Shown here: one piece after another, positions 53,661 to 63,164 of the stretch | Layout: every line of letters starts with the position of its first letter | How positions within the stretch are numbered: position 1 is the first letter of the stretch | Source: Actinomycetes bacterium | GTDB taxonomy: Bacteria > Actinomycetota > Acidimicrobiia > Acidimicrobiales > JAMCPL01 | Length of the DNA stretch: 64,000 bases | Assembly (NCBI GenBank): GCA_021841005.1 | Contig: JAKBVZ010000019.1 | Coordinates: 124,001 to 188,000 of the forward strand | Direction of reading: 5' to 3' | Position numbers and translations under genes: made by a program | The notes under the pieces: model-generated | What the model was told of the DNA's origin: nothing | The model's database searches: none | Seen by the model: the letters and a program-made list of their open reading frames with translations, nothing else

Positions 53661-55211
53661 ATGGCTTCCCGGGGTACGACAGCCACTGTACAGGATAGTC
53701 CCGATGACGAGATTCACGCTGTAGCGGGTGGAAGGGCATCTGGCATACCATTGGTCGGCAAGGGTGAGGAGCCATTGATATTTGCTCTGTCTGTCAAGGG
53801 CAGGAAAGGATTCCAGCTGCCGGACACAGGGGTGCCGGATCTCCCAGCGGAAAGCTTGCTGCCCGCCAGCTGCATCACGGAGCAGCCTCCAGCTCTTCCA
53901 GAAGTGTCCGAGCGGGACCTTGTCGGGCATTATACTCGCCTTACGCACAGGCAATACTCTCTGGACTTGGGTTTCTATCCGCTCGGTTCGTGTACCATGA
54001 AATACAATCCCAAGGCCTTCGACGAAGTGGCATCGTTAGCCACCCTGGTGGGTGTCCATCCCATGGCTCCCCCTCATGCCACCCAGGGATGGATGGAACT
54101 ACTGTGGGATCTGGAGCAGGCGTTGTGCCGGATTACAGGCATGTCAGCGTTTACCCTTCAGCCTCCGGCTGGGGCAGCGGGGGAACTGACCGGATTGCTG
54201 ATGGTGGATGCTTACCATCGCGCATGTGGCCGGAGAAGGGCGGTAATACTTATCCCCGAGTCAGCTCACGGAACCAATCCGGCATCTGCAAAGATGGCCG
54301 GGTTCACGACCAGGGTAATAGCTACCAATGCTGACGGGTGCGTCGACTTGGCTTCCCTGCAGGAATCACTCTCTGACGAGGTTGCGGCCATTATGCTAAC
54401 GAACCCCAACACCATAGGCATATTCGAGCAGGACGTGGAGAGGATATGCAGCCTAGTGCATGATGCGGGGGCAGTTGCGTATTACGATGGTGCCAATCTT
54501 AATGCCATAATGGGTGTCACCACTCCAGCTAGGATGGGATTTGATATAGTCCACCTGAACACGCACAAGACCTTTGGCACTCCACATGGGGGTGGCGGTC
54601 CAGGTGCTGGTCCCGTAGGAGTGCGCTCCGGGCTCGAGCAATTCTTGCCTGGTCCGAGGCCGGTGCTGGACCCTAGTGGGCGCTACAGATGGGACATCCC
54701 GGAGCACTCGATAGGCAGGGTACATGCCAGCCACGGGAATGCAATTGTGCTGGCGAGAGCGTTGGCCTACATATTGTCAAATGGAGCGGACGGTCTGCTG
54801 AAAGTATCCCAGGTGGCCGTGCTCAACGCCAACTGGCTGATGAACGTACTTTCCGGTGCTTTCGAAGTGCCTTACGGAGATAAGTGCATGCATGAGTGCG
54901 TTCTGTCTTTATCGGAGTACAAGCGCAAGTATGGGGTAAGGGCGTCCGACATAGCAAAGATGCTACTTGACAAGGGATTCCATCCACCGACCATATCATT
55001 TCCGCTGGTGGTCGACGAAGCAATGATGATCGAGCCTACCGAGACCGAAAGTCTTCAGACGCTACAGGCATTCGTATCGGCAATGCTCGACATAGCTAGG
55101 GAGATCGACATAGATGGTTCGGTACCTGCTAAGGCTGCTCCCGTCAATACTCCGGTCGGCAGGGTGGATGAAACCCGTGCGGCCAGGAGACCGGTGGTGA
55201 CCAGTACCTGA
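53661..55211 (+). CDS. gcvPB: Glycine dehydrogenase (decarboxylating) subunit 2
   Basis: PLP-binding subunit of the P protein. The PLP lysine is in NTHKTFGTPHGGGGPG; YPLGSCTMKYNPK, LQPPAGAAGELTG, HGTNPASA, LTNPNTIGIFE and GFHPPTISFPL are conserved. ATG 53661 follows a duplicated AGGAGA. The last 30 residues are a low-complexity tail. The H protein gene, usually between T and P genes, is missing here. Confidence 0.96.
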   Translation: MASRGTTATVQDSPDDEIHAVAGGRASGIPLVGKGEEPLIFALSVKGRKGFQLPDTGVPDLPAESLLPASCITEQPPALPEVSERDLVGHYTRLTHRQYSLDLGFYPLGSCTMKYNPKAFDEVASLATLVGVHPMAPPHATQGWMELLWDLEQALCRITGMSAFTLQPPAGAAGELTGLLMVDAYHRACGRRRAVILIPESAHGTNPASAKMAGFTTRVIATNADGCVDLASLQESLSDEVAAIMLTNPNTIGIFEQDVERICSLVHDAGAVAYYDGANLNAIMGVTTPARMGFDIVHLNTHKTFGTPHGGGGPGAGPVGVRSGLEQFLPGPRPVLDPSGRYRWDIPEHSIGRVHASHGNAIVLARALAYILSNGADGLLKVSQVAVLNANWLMNVLSGAFEVPYGDKCMHECVLSLSEYKRKYGVRASDIAKMLLDKGFHPPTISFPLVVDEAMMIEPTETESLQTLQAFVSAMLDIAREIDIDGSVPAKAAPVNTPVGRVDETRAARRPVVTST

Positions 55212-55270
55212 GTGTGTGATCGTTGCCTGGTTGACGGGTACTGTGGCGGTTGCTCTCAGCGCCAGTGGTC

Positions 55271-56758
55271 TTATTCCGTCAGCGGGAGGCTTATTACTAC
55301 AGAGGTACCGTCCACGCCGCTCTCGGACGAGTAGGCCGACACGGTACCACCCATTGCACTCACCAGTTCGGATACTATGGCCAGGCCGAGTCCCATGCCA
55401 CTTCTGGCGCTGCTGCGAGCGCTGCCATAATCGCCACCGGCTACCTTACCGTGCGCCCTGTCAGCTCTGTAGTGCCTTTCAAAAATATGGGGGAGATCCT
55501 CCGGGGCGATTCCAGGGCCATCATCAGTAACTGATATAAGGGCCATCCCGTCATGCACGCCATACCGTATCTCGATACGACTGCCGGTGTATTTCAGCGC
55601 ATTCTCGACTACGTTGCTGACAGATTGTATGAGCCTATTCTCATCTCCGCTGATGGTAACGGACGGCTGATCCGTTGCGCTAACCACCTCGAGGGTGATT
55701 CCCTGCGAAGCGGCCACGGGCTTGAAATTGTTTCCAACTTGTTCAGCTACCGATGCCATCTCCACCGGCTGCACATCCAGCGAAAAACGCTTCGCCTGGA
55801 GGTGGGCTAGGTCGAGCAGGTCACGGATCAGCCTGTCGAGACGGTAGGACTCGTTCCGGATTATATTTACAGCATGATTCACGTCATCCGTTGCGCCGTC
55901 AAGGATGGCTTCAGCGTACCCGCGTATGGATGTAAGCGGAGTCCTGAGATCGTGCGAAACCGACAGCAGGAACTGCCGTTCCGATTGCCGTGAGGTTTCC
56001 AGTTGGGTGGCCATGTCGTTGATGGCGTCGGCAAGGCTGGTTATTTCCTGGTAATCTCCACGGGAGGATTCCACCCTGGCCTCGAGTTCTCCGGAAGCAA
56101 GCCTGCTGGTGGTCGAAACCACCCTCGATATGGAACCGGTCAATCGCCTGGATAGTACCCACGCCACAAGCCCGGCCACTATTAGGGACGCAAGCCCTAT
56201 AATTATGAAATAGCCGAGGCCGGTCGATGGGGGCCGTACCCTTCGGGTTACCACCATTACGACCAGCTCGTTGCCGGCAACATGCAGCATCGTATCGATA
56301 CGGGTAGGTAGGTAGAGAGGCACTGCCGCATAAGCGAGATGACCGCTGGCTCCTGCCGTTGCGTATCCTCTCAGCAAGTCTTGCATGTCGAGCTGCGATG
56401 CGTGTATGCCTGGTGGCAATGAAGTGAGCGGAGCTGACAGATGGCCCGACGGACCGACTGTCACCACGGTACCGCCGGAAAATCCCGCAGCCAAGAGAAG
56501 CTCCCGGGTATCGCTTGGGCGGACATGTGGAGCTATGGTTGCCACCTCGCGTGCATCGGTGAGGATGGAAGTAGCCTGCGCCGATGTCGCTTCGTGTCCC
56601 ACCAGGATGTAAGTGCCCAGCCAGGTGATACCCAACGTGCCCATTGCAATGAGAACCATGGACACGAGCATCCTGGATCGCAGGCTGCCAGCGACATTGC
56701 GTGTCGGCAGCCTGCGCCATTGGGAAGGGGATAGCGGGTCCCTCCTCGATTCAATCAA
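55271..56758 (-). CDS. Sensor histidine kinase
   Basis: Two membrane helices (around residues 30-55 and 180-205) flank an extracytoplasmic sensing region; a HAMP linker follows (RLTGSISRVVSTTSRLASGE). The H box is SVSHDLRTPLTSIRGYAEAI with the phosphorylated His, the N box NVVENALKYT, then DDGPGIAPEDLPHIFERHYR and GMGLGLAIV. TTG 56758 overlaps the response regulator gene by 8 bases; ATG 56671 is an alternative. Signal unknown. A Gly/Ser/Arg-rich insertion precedes the last ATP-binding motif. Confidence 0.92.
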   Translation of the reverse strand: MIESRRDPLSPSQWRRLPTRNVAGSLRSRMLVSMVLIAMGTLGITWLGTYILVGHEATSAQATSILTDAREVATIAPHVRPSDTRELLLAAGFSGGTVVTVGPSGHLSAPLTSLPPGIHASQLDMQDLLRGYATAGASGHLAYAAVPLYLPTRIDTMLHVAGNELVVMVVTRRVRPPSTGLGYFIIIGLASLIVAGLVAWVLSRRLTGSISRVVSTTSRLASGELEARVESSRGDYQEITSLADAINDMATQLETSRQSERQFLLSVSHDLRTPLTSIRGYAEAILDGATDDVNHAVNIIRNESYRLDRLIRDLLDLAHLQAKRFSLDVQPVEMASVAEQVGNNFKPVAASQGITLEVVSATDQPSVTISGDENRLIQSVSNVVENALKYTGSRIEIRYGVHDGMALISVTDDGPGIAPEDLPHIFERHYRADRAHGKVAGGDYGSARSSARSGMGLGLAIVSELVSAMGGTVSAYSSESGVDGTSVVISLPLTE

Positions 56759-57431
56759 GGCGGTAGCCGACCCCCCATACCGTATGCACATCCAGGTCGT
56801 CGCCGAGCTTCTTGCGGAGTTGCCGGATATGCACATCCACAGTACGTTCGTCACCTATCCAGCTGTTGGACCATGCTCCGTTCAGGATCTGCCTTCTACT
56901 GAGCGCGAGACCACGGCGCATGGCGATAAAGACCAGGAGGTCGAATTCGCGGGCGGTCAGTTGCACTTCGTTACCCGCCACGGTCACTCTCCTGCTTGCA
57001 ATGTCAATGACTATGGTTCCTATGGTAATGGTACGGCCTGGCGCATCTGCCACCATCACTGACCTCCGAAGTATTGCCTTTACCCGCGCCACCAGCTCTC
57101 GGGGAGAAAATGGCTTTACGATATAGTCATCGGCTCCCATTTCCAGCCCGACTATCCGATCGATCTCGTCACTACGTGCGGTAAGTATTATTATTGGCAC
57201 ATCGCTGGTTGCCCTTAGCGTCCTGCATATATCGAAACCGTCAAGATCGCCAGGCAAGCCTACGTCCAGCACTACGAGGCAGGGCTTCTCGGACCTGAAT
57301 ATGTCCAGTGCTCTCTTGCCGTCGCCTACCGGCAATACCCTGTAGCCGGCTCGTGACAGGTAGGTCGAAGCAAGGTCGGCTATATTGGGGTCATCTTCCA
57401 CGATAATGATTGTGCCGCCATCTGATGCCAT
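56751..57431 (-). CDS. OmpR-family response regulator
   Basis: Partner of the downstream kinase. The receiver has EDD near the N terminus, the phosphoacceptor Asp in VVLDVGLPGDLDGFD and Lys in YIVKPFSPRELVARVKAI. The C-terminal winged helix runs from LTAREFDLL to RTVDVHIRQLRKKLGDD and VWGVGYRLD. ATG 57431 (MASDGGTIIIVEDD) is preferred; 57473 is also open. Transcribed away from der. Confidence 0.93.
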   Translation of the reverse strand: MASDGGTIIIVEDDPNIADLASTYLSRAGYRVLPVGDGKRALDIFRSEKPCLVVLDVGLPGDLDGFDICRTLRATSDVPIIILTARSDEIDRIVGLEMGADDYIVKPFSPRELVARVKAILRRSVMVADAPGRTITIGTIVIDIASRRVTVAGNEVQLTAREFDLLVFIAMRRGLALSRRQILNGAWSNSWIGDERTVDVHIRQLRKKLGDDLDVHTVWGVGYRLD

Positions 57432-57531
57432 CAAATACAAGTCTTGCATAGAGCGGGTACCGTGGTGTGCCAATAGGCGTGTTGTGGCAGACTTTTCTTA
57501 TTATGACCCGCGGGCGGCCAGCCTGTTCATG

Positions 57532-57638
57532 GCATGGAAAATGTTCCCGGAATTTCGGGTTTTCCGACGCCAGGTCCGCTGCGGCCACTATGCCGCAGCC
57601 CGTGCATGGAAAATGTTCCCGGAATTTCGGGTTTTCCG
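57532..57638 (-). mobile_element. Palindromic micro-element copy 3 (upstream of der)
   Basis: Perfect 35-bp direct repeats (57532-57566 and 57604-57638) flank a 37-bp insert bearing the same core in the opposite orientation to copies 1 and 2; one position (T to C) after the arms differs. The period is 72 bases. The repeated flank also has a small dyad (CCCGGAATTTCGGG). Confidence 0.88.
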
Positions 57639-57726
57639 GGCGGGCGGGCATTTGGGCGGGCTTGCCGGTCTTATGCCTGGTTCTTTGCCACGCTGTGCGC
57701 ACCTATGCTGGTAATGCTCAATTACC

Positions 57727-57754
57727 TTGACTTGTCTGGTATGATAATGATTAT
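57727..57754 (+). promoter_or_regulatory. Promoter candidate for der
   Basis: TTGACT (57727-57732), 16 bases, then GATTAT (57749-57754), about 110 bases before the der ATG. Confidence 0.35.
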
Positions 57755-57865
57755 GGCAATGGATTGTGCCAGTATGTTTGCAACTGGTTTGACTGCAGCC
57801 GGTTTCTGGCATGGTTCAGCCAGCACTCTGGCTCTCGGGCGGGATTCCGCATCGGAGAGGAACGT

Positions 57866-59281
57866 ATGACCGATACGACTCCGGTCGGCTACAAGTATCC
57901 CGTCATTGCTGTTACAGGTCGGCCAAATGTAGGTAAGTCCACACTTGTGAACCGGATCATCGGTCGGCGTGTGGCAGTTGTGGAGGAGATGTCGGGCGTT
58001 ACCCGCGATAGGCTTGCATTGGACGGCGAGTGGCAAGGTATTCCGTTCACTCTTATGGACACCGGTGGTTGGCGGGCTGGCGGTGACGAGCTTCAGGAGA
58101 AGGTCGCGTACCAGGCTGAAAGAGCCATTGAAGACGCTGATGCAGTTGTCGTAGTGGTGGACGTGTCGGTCGGGATCACGGCAGAAGACATGGATGTGGC
58201 TCGCCTTGTCAGACGATCGCGTAAACCTGCTGTACTTGCCGCGAATAAGGCTGACAACGGTTCCAGAGATATTGATGCCTGGGAGATGCTTTCTCTCGGT
58301 CTTGGCGACCCCATTCCCGTAAGTGCACTTCACGGTCGAAGGGTGGATGACCTACTCGATTCGATGATACGTATAGTTACCGATACACCGGTGGATGACC
58401 ACTCTCCAAGATCACAGCACGACAATGAGATCGGCATTATGAAAGGAGAAACCATGACTTATGCGGATACAGATGGATTGGTGGACGGCCACGAGATGGC
58501 GGAGATCGGGTATCCCAGGATCGCCCTGGCAGGTCGTCCCAATGTAGGAAAGTCGACCCTGTTCAACTTGCTCATCGGTTCAGAACGTTCGATTATCCAC
58601 GATATGCCAGGTACTACCCGTGATGCGGTCGATACCGTGGTGGAGACTCCCAACGGCACGTTCTGCTTTGTGGATACGGCTGGCATGCGACACAGGGAGG
58701 GCAAAGGTAGCCGGGTGGAGTATTTTTCTGTGTTGCGGGCCCTTGATGCTATTGATCGTGCCGACCTGTTGCTACTGCTGATCGATGCTACTGAGGGTAT
58801 CACCCGTCAGGACCAGCGTATCGCAGAGCGTGCGGGCCAGTCCGGCAGCCCGGTAATAGTGATCCTGAACAAGTGGGATATAGTGGCCAACGATTCCCGT
58901 GAAGATGTTGCCGCAGAAGTGGAAGAGCAACTGGCTTTTCTCGGTGACCCGCCGATCATCAGGGCCAGCGCTAAGACGGGTGTCGGGGTGGCAAAGATCT
59001 TTCCTGCTATCCATGCCGCTCTGTCTGCCTATCACCATAGGATACCTACGGGCGAATTAAATAGGGCGGTAAGGGCTATCCAGGAATCACACATGGCGCC
59101 TGGGGGAGCAAGGATAAAGTTTGCCGTACAGGGTGCTGTTGATCCTCCGACGTTCATCCTGTTTGCCACCAAGCGTTTACCGGCAACTTACCTGCGCTAT
59201 GTGGAGGGACGGCTCAAGGAGCACTTTGGACTGGAGCGAACTCCTCTCAAGCTGAAAGTGCATACCGGTTCGACCAAATAG
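57866..59281 (+). CDS. der: Ribosome-assembly GTPase Der (EngA)
   Basis: Tandem-GTPase needed for 50S maturation. The two G1 motifs are identical GRPNVGKST sequences (residues 18-26 and again near 218-226), each with its own DTGG or DTAG and NKAD or NKWD. A KH-like C-terminal domain ends the protein (EHFGLERTPLKLKV). Residues about 175-210 are a hydrophilic linker. ATG 57866 after GAGAGG is chosen over the longer frame at 57764. Confidence 0.96.
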   Translation: MTDTTPVGYKYPVIAVTGRPNVGKSTLVNRIIGRRVAVVEEMSGVTRDRLALDGEWQGIPFTLMDTGGWRAGGDELQEKVAYQAERAIEDADAVVVVVDVSVGITAEDMDVARLVRRSRKPAVLAANKADNGSRDIDAWEMLSLGLGDPIPVSALHGRRVDDLLDSMIRIVTDTPVDDHSPRSQHDNEIGIMKGETMTYADTDGLVDGHEMAEIGYPRIALAGRPNVGKSTLFNLLIGSERSIIHDMPGTTRDAVDTVVETPNGTFCFVDTAGMRHREGKGSRVEYFSVLRALDAIDRADLLLLLIDATEGITRQDQRIAERAGQSGSPVIVILNKWDIVANDSREDVAAEVEEQLAFLGDPPIIRASAKTGVGVAKIFPAIHAALSAYHHRIPTGELNRAVRAIQESHMAPGGARIKFAVQGAVDPPTFILFATKRLPATYLRYVEGRLKEHFGLERTPLKLKVHTGSTK

Positions 59282-59341
59282 CAGCAGGCACGTAAGTTTT
59301 CCGGAACTGCCGCTGTCCGGTCCGGCTACAATGTTACCTGT

Positions 59342-59539
59342 ATGGCCTGGTGTGAGGCATGCAGCCAGAGGCTGGAGGATGAGGAGTTAGGGGAGGATGG
59401 TAGCTGTCCAGATTGCGGTACTGCAACCATCGCTCGCAGGCCGATACCGTGGCATTTCAAACTCTTGATGGTGGCCACGGTAATGTACCTGGGTTATAGA
59501 ACATTTCAGGGTGTTGCCTGGCTGGTTCACCACCTCTGA
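59342..59539 (+). CDS. Zinc-ribbon protein with one membrane helix
   Basis: A 65-residue protein with CEAC and CPDC pairs (residues 4-7 and 22-25) forming a zinc ribbon, then one hydrophobic helix (about 40-60). TACAAT at 59327-59332 lies 9 bases before the ATG and no ribosome binding site is present, which suggests a leaderless or near-leaderless message. Function unknown; similar small proteins are known in actinobacteria. Confidence 0.7.
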   Translation: MAWCEACSQRLEDEELGEDGSCPDCGTATIARRPIPWHFKLLMVATVMYLGYRTFQGVAWLVHHL

Positions 59540-59548
59540 CCGGGATAA

Positions 59549-59583
59549 GCGCTTGGGCGGTCTTGCCAAAGAGCCGCTTGGGC
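59549..59583. repeat. 10-bp direct repeat, 25-base period
   Basis: CGCTTGGGCG at 59549-59558 and 59574-59583, in the gap after the zinc-ribbon gene. Confidence 0.6.
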
Positions 59584-59699
59584 GTTTGGTGACATGAAGC
59601 CCCGTGATAGATCAGCGCTGTTGCTTACATGGATTCGCAGGCAAGCACCTAGAAGCCATGGTCCAGTTCACTTGGATCGCTTGTCAGTTGGAGATCCGT

Positions 59700-59717
59700 C
59701 CAGCGTAACCAGCGTAA
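59700..59717. repeat. 9-bp tandem duplication
   Basis: CCAGCGTAA twice, between the zinc-ribbon gene and the convergent RAM-domain gene. Confidence 0.8.
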
Positions 59718-59741
59718 GGTATCACCTGAGTGGATCCTAGC

Positions 59742-59978
59742 TTAGAGATTGACTACTGGACAGGTGACGGTCCGGGTGATTCCATCAATTAGCTGGATAT
59801 TGCTCACCACCATCCTACCGAGACTGTCTACTGATTCAGACTCAGCCTTGACTATGACATCGTAGGGTCCGGTAACATCATCAGCATACCGAACACCGTC
59901 GATGTTTCTGGCTGATTCTGCAACCGAGGCGGCCTTGCCCACCTCGGTCTGGATAAGCACATAAGCGCTGACTGGCAT
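59742..59978 (-). CDS. Stand-alone Lrp/AsnC ligand-binding (RAM) domain protein
   Basis: A 78-residue protein consisting only of the effector-binding domain of Lrp/AsnC regulators: YVLIQTEVGKAASVAE, GPYDVIVKAESESVDSLGR and GITRTVTCPVV. It has no DNA-binding helix-turn-helix. ATG 59978 follows AGGAGA; the longer frame to 60017 is unlikely. Such proteins probably bind amino acids or partner with full-length regulators; the role here is unknown. Confidence 0.85.
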   Translation of the reverse strand: MPVSAYVLIQTEVGKAASVAESARNIDGVRYADDVTGPYDVIVKAESESVDSLGRMVVSNIQLIDGITRTVTCPVVNL

Positions 59979-60163
59979 GTCTTTCTCCTTCGTCTTCCAA
60001 TAATCGTATCTTACCACTTTGCCGGTGGTTCATGGCCGGCATGGGCCGCTGTGGGCGCTGGGCCTCTTGGATGAAATGGATCGGTTCGCATGACCTGGCA
60101 GGTGGCGGGTGTATTTCCACGTGCCATTCATCGGAGTCAGTCTGGTTGGCTTACCATTGCACT

Positions 60164-61756
60164 ATGGACAACTGGTATGCCCGCCATCCCAACCTTCATC
60201 CGGGAAATGCCCTGGCGAAACTCTATAACCAGGTACGCGCCTCTCTTGGAACATTGCTGGACCAGAAGCAGCCGTTCGGGAGGTTGGCTCTGGTCCAAGT
60301 GCTCTCCATCGCAGGCGATGCAATGGTTACCATCTCTCTGGCAGGGTCGCTCTTTTTCTCGATTTCGCCTGATGCCGCCAAAGGCAAGGTCATCCTCTAC
60401 CTTCTGGTGACTATGGCGCCCTTTGCAGTGGTGGCTCCGGTGCTCGGTCCACTGGTGGACCGCTCCACCAGTGCCCGCAGGGTCATGGTGACACTATCGA
60501 CCGGCGGGAGAGCTCTGCTGTGCTTGCTGATGGCGAGCGATCTCCGCAGCCTGGCGCTCTTCCCGGAAGCGTTCAGTATCCTCGTGCTGTCCAGGCTGTA
60601 CATGCTCACCAAATCCACTCTGGTACCCATCCTCACTTCCGGGAAGGATGCATCCGGCAAAGCCACCAGCGCAACCGGCCACCATGAGGGGCTGGCTACT
60701 CGCAACGCCCAGCTTGCATTGCTGGCATCCATCGCTGGCGCCCTTGGTTCCGCTGTTGGTGTCGGTATATTGAAAGGGATCGGTGCATCCTGGGTGCTGA
60801 GAGTGGACATCCTGGTGTACCTCGCCGGGATGGTGGCCGGCCTGCGCCTGCCGCGCCGTATGGGGGTACGGCGCCCATCCTCAGATCAAACCGGTGTGGA
60901 TGGTGGCAGGAGCTATCGTAGCGTACCAGGTACCGGCTCCGTATTGCCGGTAACCGATCCAGGAGGGGATTGGGAACCCAGTGACGAAACTCGCACCTAC
61001 GAGCCCCATATTGCCGGCACAGGCGGTCATGATGCAGGCAGCTTTACGCATAATTTACGTAACTCTGAACGTAATTTTGAACCTTCCAGTGCCGGTAAGG
61101 CCGGTGACCGATCGCTGCATTTTCGGGCCGACTACAGTTCCAGTGCCGCACGCCAATCGTTGTGGATGAAGGCTTTTGTCGATCCTGAGGTGGTCCTTGG
61201 ACTGAATCTCATGTCCATACTGCGGGGACTCGTGGGCTTTTTCGTATTTCTCATTGCCTTTGGGCTGCGCAGGGAGCACGCGCCTACCGTATGGTATGGC
61301 TACGTACTCGTGATCTCGGGAGCCGGATCACTTGCAGGGGTGCTTCTCGTACCTCGCTTGAGACGGGTGGTGAGTGAGCAGTCGCTGCTCACTGGGGCCG
61401 TGTGGCTTGTGATGCTGGGGGCGGGAGCCTCCGCCTTTTTCGGGACTGTGATTTCTCAGGGTATAGTGGCTTTTACTCTTGGACTGGGCGCGTCTGGAGC
61501 ACAACCGGCCTTCGATGCCATTGTCCAAAGATTGGTACCTGGCGTACTGCAAGGGCGTGCATTTGCCAGATTCCAGACAAGGTTGCAGCTGAGCTGGGTG
61601 ATAGGGAGCCTGATATCGGTGATGGTTGCCATACCTTTTGTTTCCGGAGACATTATTGTTGCTTCAGTGGCTGGAGTAGCAGGACTTTTTTATCTGACAG
61701 GAAGGCACAGTACCGGGCGGCAGCCGCTGGCAGGCAGTTACGGCCATGACCGGTAA
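60164..61756 (+). CDS. MFS-type membrane transporter with large central insertion
   Basis: A 530-residue multi-pass protein with paired sets of hydrophobic segments as in the major facilitator superfamily; the conserved loop GPLVDRSTSARRVMV follows the second/third helix. Residues about 240-330 are a long hydrophilic Gly/Ser/Asp/Arg insertion between the two halves. ATG 60164 is chosen; the frame opens at 60032. The next MFS gene overlaps by 11 bases, so the two may act together or be recent relatives. Substrate unknown. Confidence 0.8.
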   Translation: MDNWYARHPNLHPGNALAKLYNQVRASLGTLLDQKQPFGRLALVQVLSIAGDAMVTISLAGSLFFSISPDAAKGKVILYLLVTMAPFAVVAPVLGPLVDRSTSARRVMVTLSTGGRALLCLLMASDLRSLALFPEAFSILVLSRLYMLTKSTLVPILTSGKDASGKATSATGHHEGLATRNAQLALLASIAGALGSAVGVGILKGIGASWVLRVDILVYLAGMVAGLRLPRRMGVRRPSSDQTGVDGGRSYRSVPGTGSVLPVTDPGGDWEPSDETRTYEPHIAGTGGHDAGSFTHNLRNSERNFEPSSAGKAGDRSLHFRADYSSSAARQSLWMKAFVDPEVVLGLNLMSILRGLVGFFVFLIAFGLRREHAPTVWYGYVLVISGAGSLAGVLLVPRLRRVVSEQSLLTGAVWLVMLGAGASAFFGTVISQGIVAFTLGLGASGAQPAFDAIVQRLVPGVLQGRAFARFQTRLQLSWVIGSLISVMVAIPFVSGDIIVASVAGVAGLFYLTGRHSTGRQPLAGSYGHDR

Positions 61757-63164
61757 GGGTGGCGGCAAAGCGGCAGATGCCCGTCATCTGCCCGATGACC
61801 CTGCGCAAGCAGTCTCTGCGCAAGCCGGCAGTGGCGAGACCACAACCTCCGGATACCCTGGTAACGGCAGTATAGATGGCACTGGACGGTCTGAATCCGG
61901 CCTTCCGGAGTCTATTCCCAGCGCGCTGCATTCATGGAGGGATAGGGTTGTGGTCGGTCCTGCACTTGCCGCGATGACTTCTGGAGTCGGGCAATTCGGC
62001 ATTACCGCCGGACTCGCGTTGGTGGCCAAGGGATTTGGAAGGACCTTCAACGGGCACTCCATTGCCGCAGTCGCAGGTCTTTCGGCTACATCGCTCGGCA
62101 TAGGGCTTGCCGTCATAAGGCTGTCGTCCCTCTTTGCACTACCGCTGGCGTCGCTGGCCGATCGCACGGGGCGGCGCAGGGTGATACTTGTTTGCACGGG
62201 TACAGGCCTGTTCCTCACCGCCTTGGCAGGCGCTTCGCCTACGTACTGGGTTTTTGTGGCCGTCTTCGCACTCGGGCGCCCGTTACTGAGCGCCACCACA
62301 TCCGTGGCGCAAGTCATTGCATCCGAAGAAACTTCGTCGCAGAACCGTGCGAAGGCCATAGCTATGGTGGCCGGCGGGTACGCTCTTGGTGCCGGTGCGA
62401 TAGCTGTTGTGAATGGCATGCTCGGGAAGACGATCGGATTCAGGGGAATATTCTTTGTGGCCGTGCTTCCCCTTCTTGCCCTACCTCTTATCGCCAGAAT
62501 GATAGAAGAGCCGGATAGGTTTGAAAGAATACGGCATACCGGCCATAGCCGACGGAACTCGGCGATCCGGTCGCTTGCGCCCAGATACCGTCGGAGGCTG
62601 GTCGTCGTACTGGTGCTGTCGTTTGCCGTGTCGTGGCTCACCGGTCCAGCTGACACCTTCGTGTTCCTGTATGCCGAATCATTCCAGCACATGCCTGCCG
62701 CGGATACCGCCGTAATGGTGCTTGCAGCCGGTATAATCGGATTGCTGGGCCTTCTGGCTGGAAGGTGGCTTGCGGATCATCTGGGACGCAGGATCACAGC
62801 CATGCTCGCGCTCGTTGCAATGACAGGTTTTGCAGTGCTGCTATACTCAGGGAGCAACGTTGGCCTTGTAACAGGTTACGAGCTTGCCATCTTTGCAGGC
62901 GGTACGTTTTCCGCTCCTGCCGGTACATTCGTCCTAGAGCAGTTCCCCACGTCCATTCGATCGGCTGTCTCCGGTTGGCAGGTGACGTCCGGAGTGATAG
63001 GAGCGGCGGCGGGGCTGTTTGTGTTTGGTATCGTCGCTCATGCCAGCGATCACTTCTCGACAACAGCCGAGTTGCTATTTCCGGCAGTGGCCGTAGTATC
63101 GTTACTGTTCTTCGCACTACGTGAAACAAGGGGAAAGGAGCCGGAAGAACTATGGGGAGAATAG
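61746..63164 (+). CDS. MFS transporter
   Basis: A 472-residue transporter. After about 65 low-complexity residues come twelve likely helices; the MFS motif A-like loop is LADRTGRRRVIL (about 130-141), repeated in the second half as LADHLGRRITAM. It overlaps the preceding MFS gene by 11 bases and the following HAD gene by 13 bases. Substrate unknown; the last helices and short tail (ETRGKEPEELWGE) are typical. Confidence 0.88.
   Translation: MTGKGGGKAADARHLPDDPAQAVSAQAGSGETTTSGYPGNGSIDGTGRSESGLPESIPSALHSWRDRVVVGPALAAMTSGVGQFGITAGLALVAKGFGRTFNGHSIAAVAGLSATSLGIGLAVIRLSSLFALPLASLADRTGRRRVILVCTGTGLFLTALAGASPTYWVFVAVFALGRPLLSATTSVAQVIASEETSSQNRAKAIAMVAGGYALGAGAIAVVNGMLGKTIGFRGIFFVAVLPLLALPLIARMIEEPDRFERIRHTGHSRRNSAIRSLAPRYRRRLVVVLVLSFAVSWLTGPADTFVFLYAESFQHMPAADTAVMVLAAGIIGLLGLLAGRWLADHLGRRITAMLALVAMTGFAVLLYSGSNVGLVTGYELAIFAGGTFSAPAGTFVLEQFPTSIRSAVSGWQVTSGVIGAAAGLFVFGIVAHASDHFSTTAELLFPAVAVVSLLFFALRETRGKEPEELWGE

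Larger units (their letters stand above)
57432..57865. other. Divergent intergenic region upstream of der
   Basis: 434 bases between the response regulator and der. It contains micro-element copy 3 (57532-57638) and a promoter candidate for der (57727-57754). No gene is supported. Confidence 0.5.
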
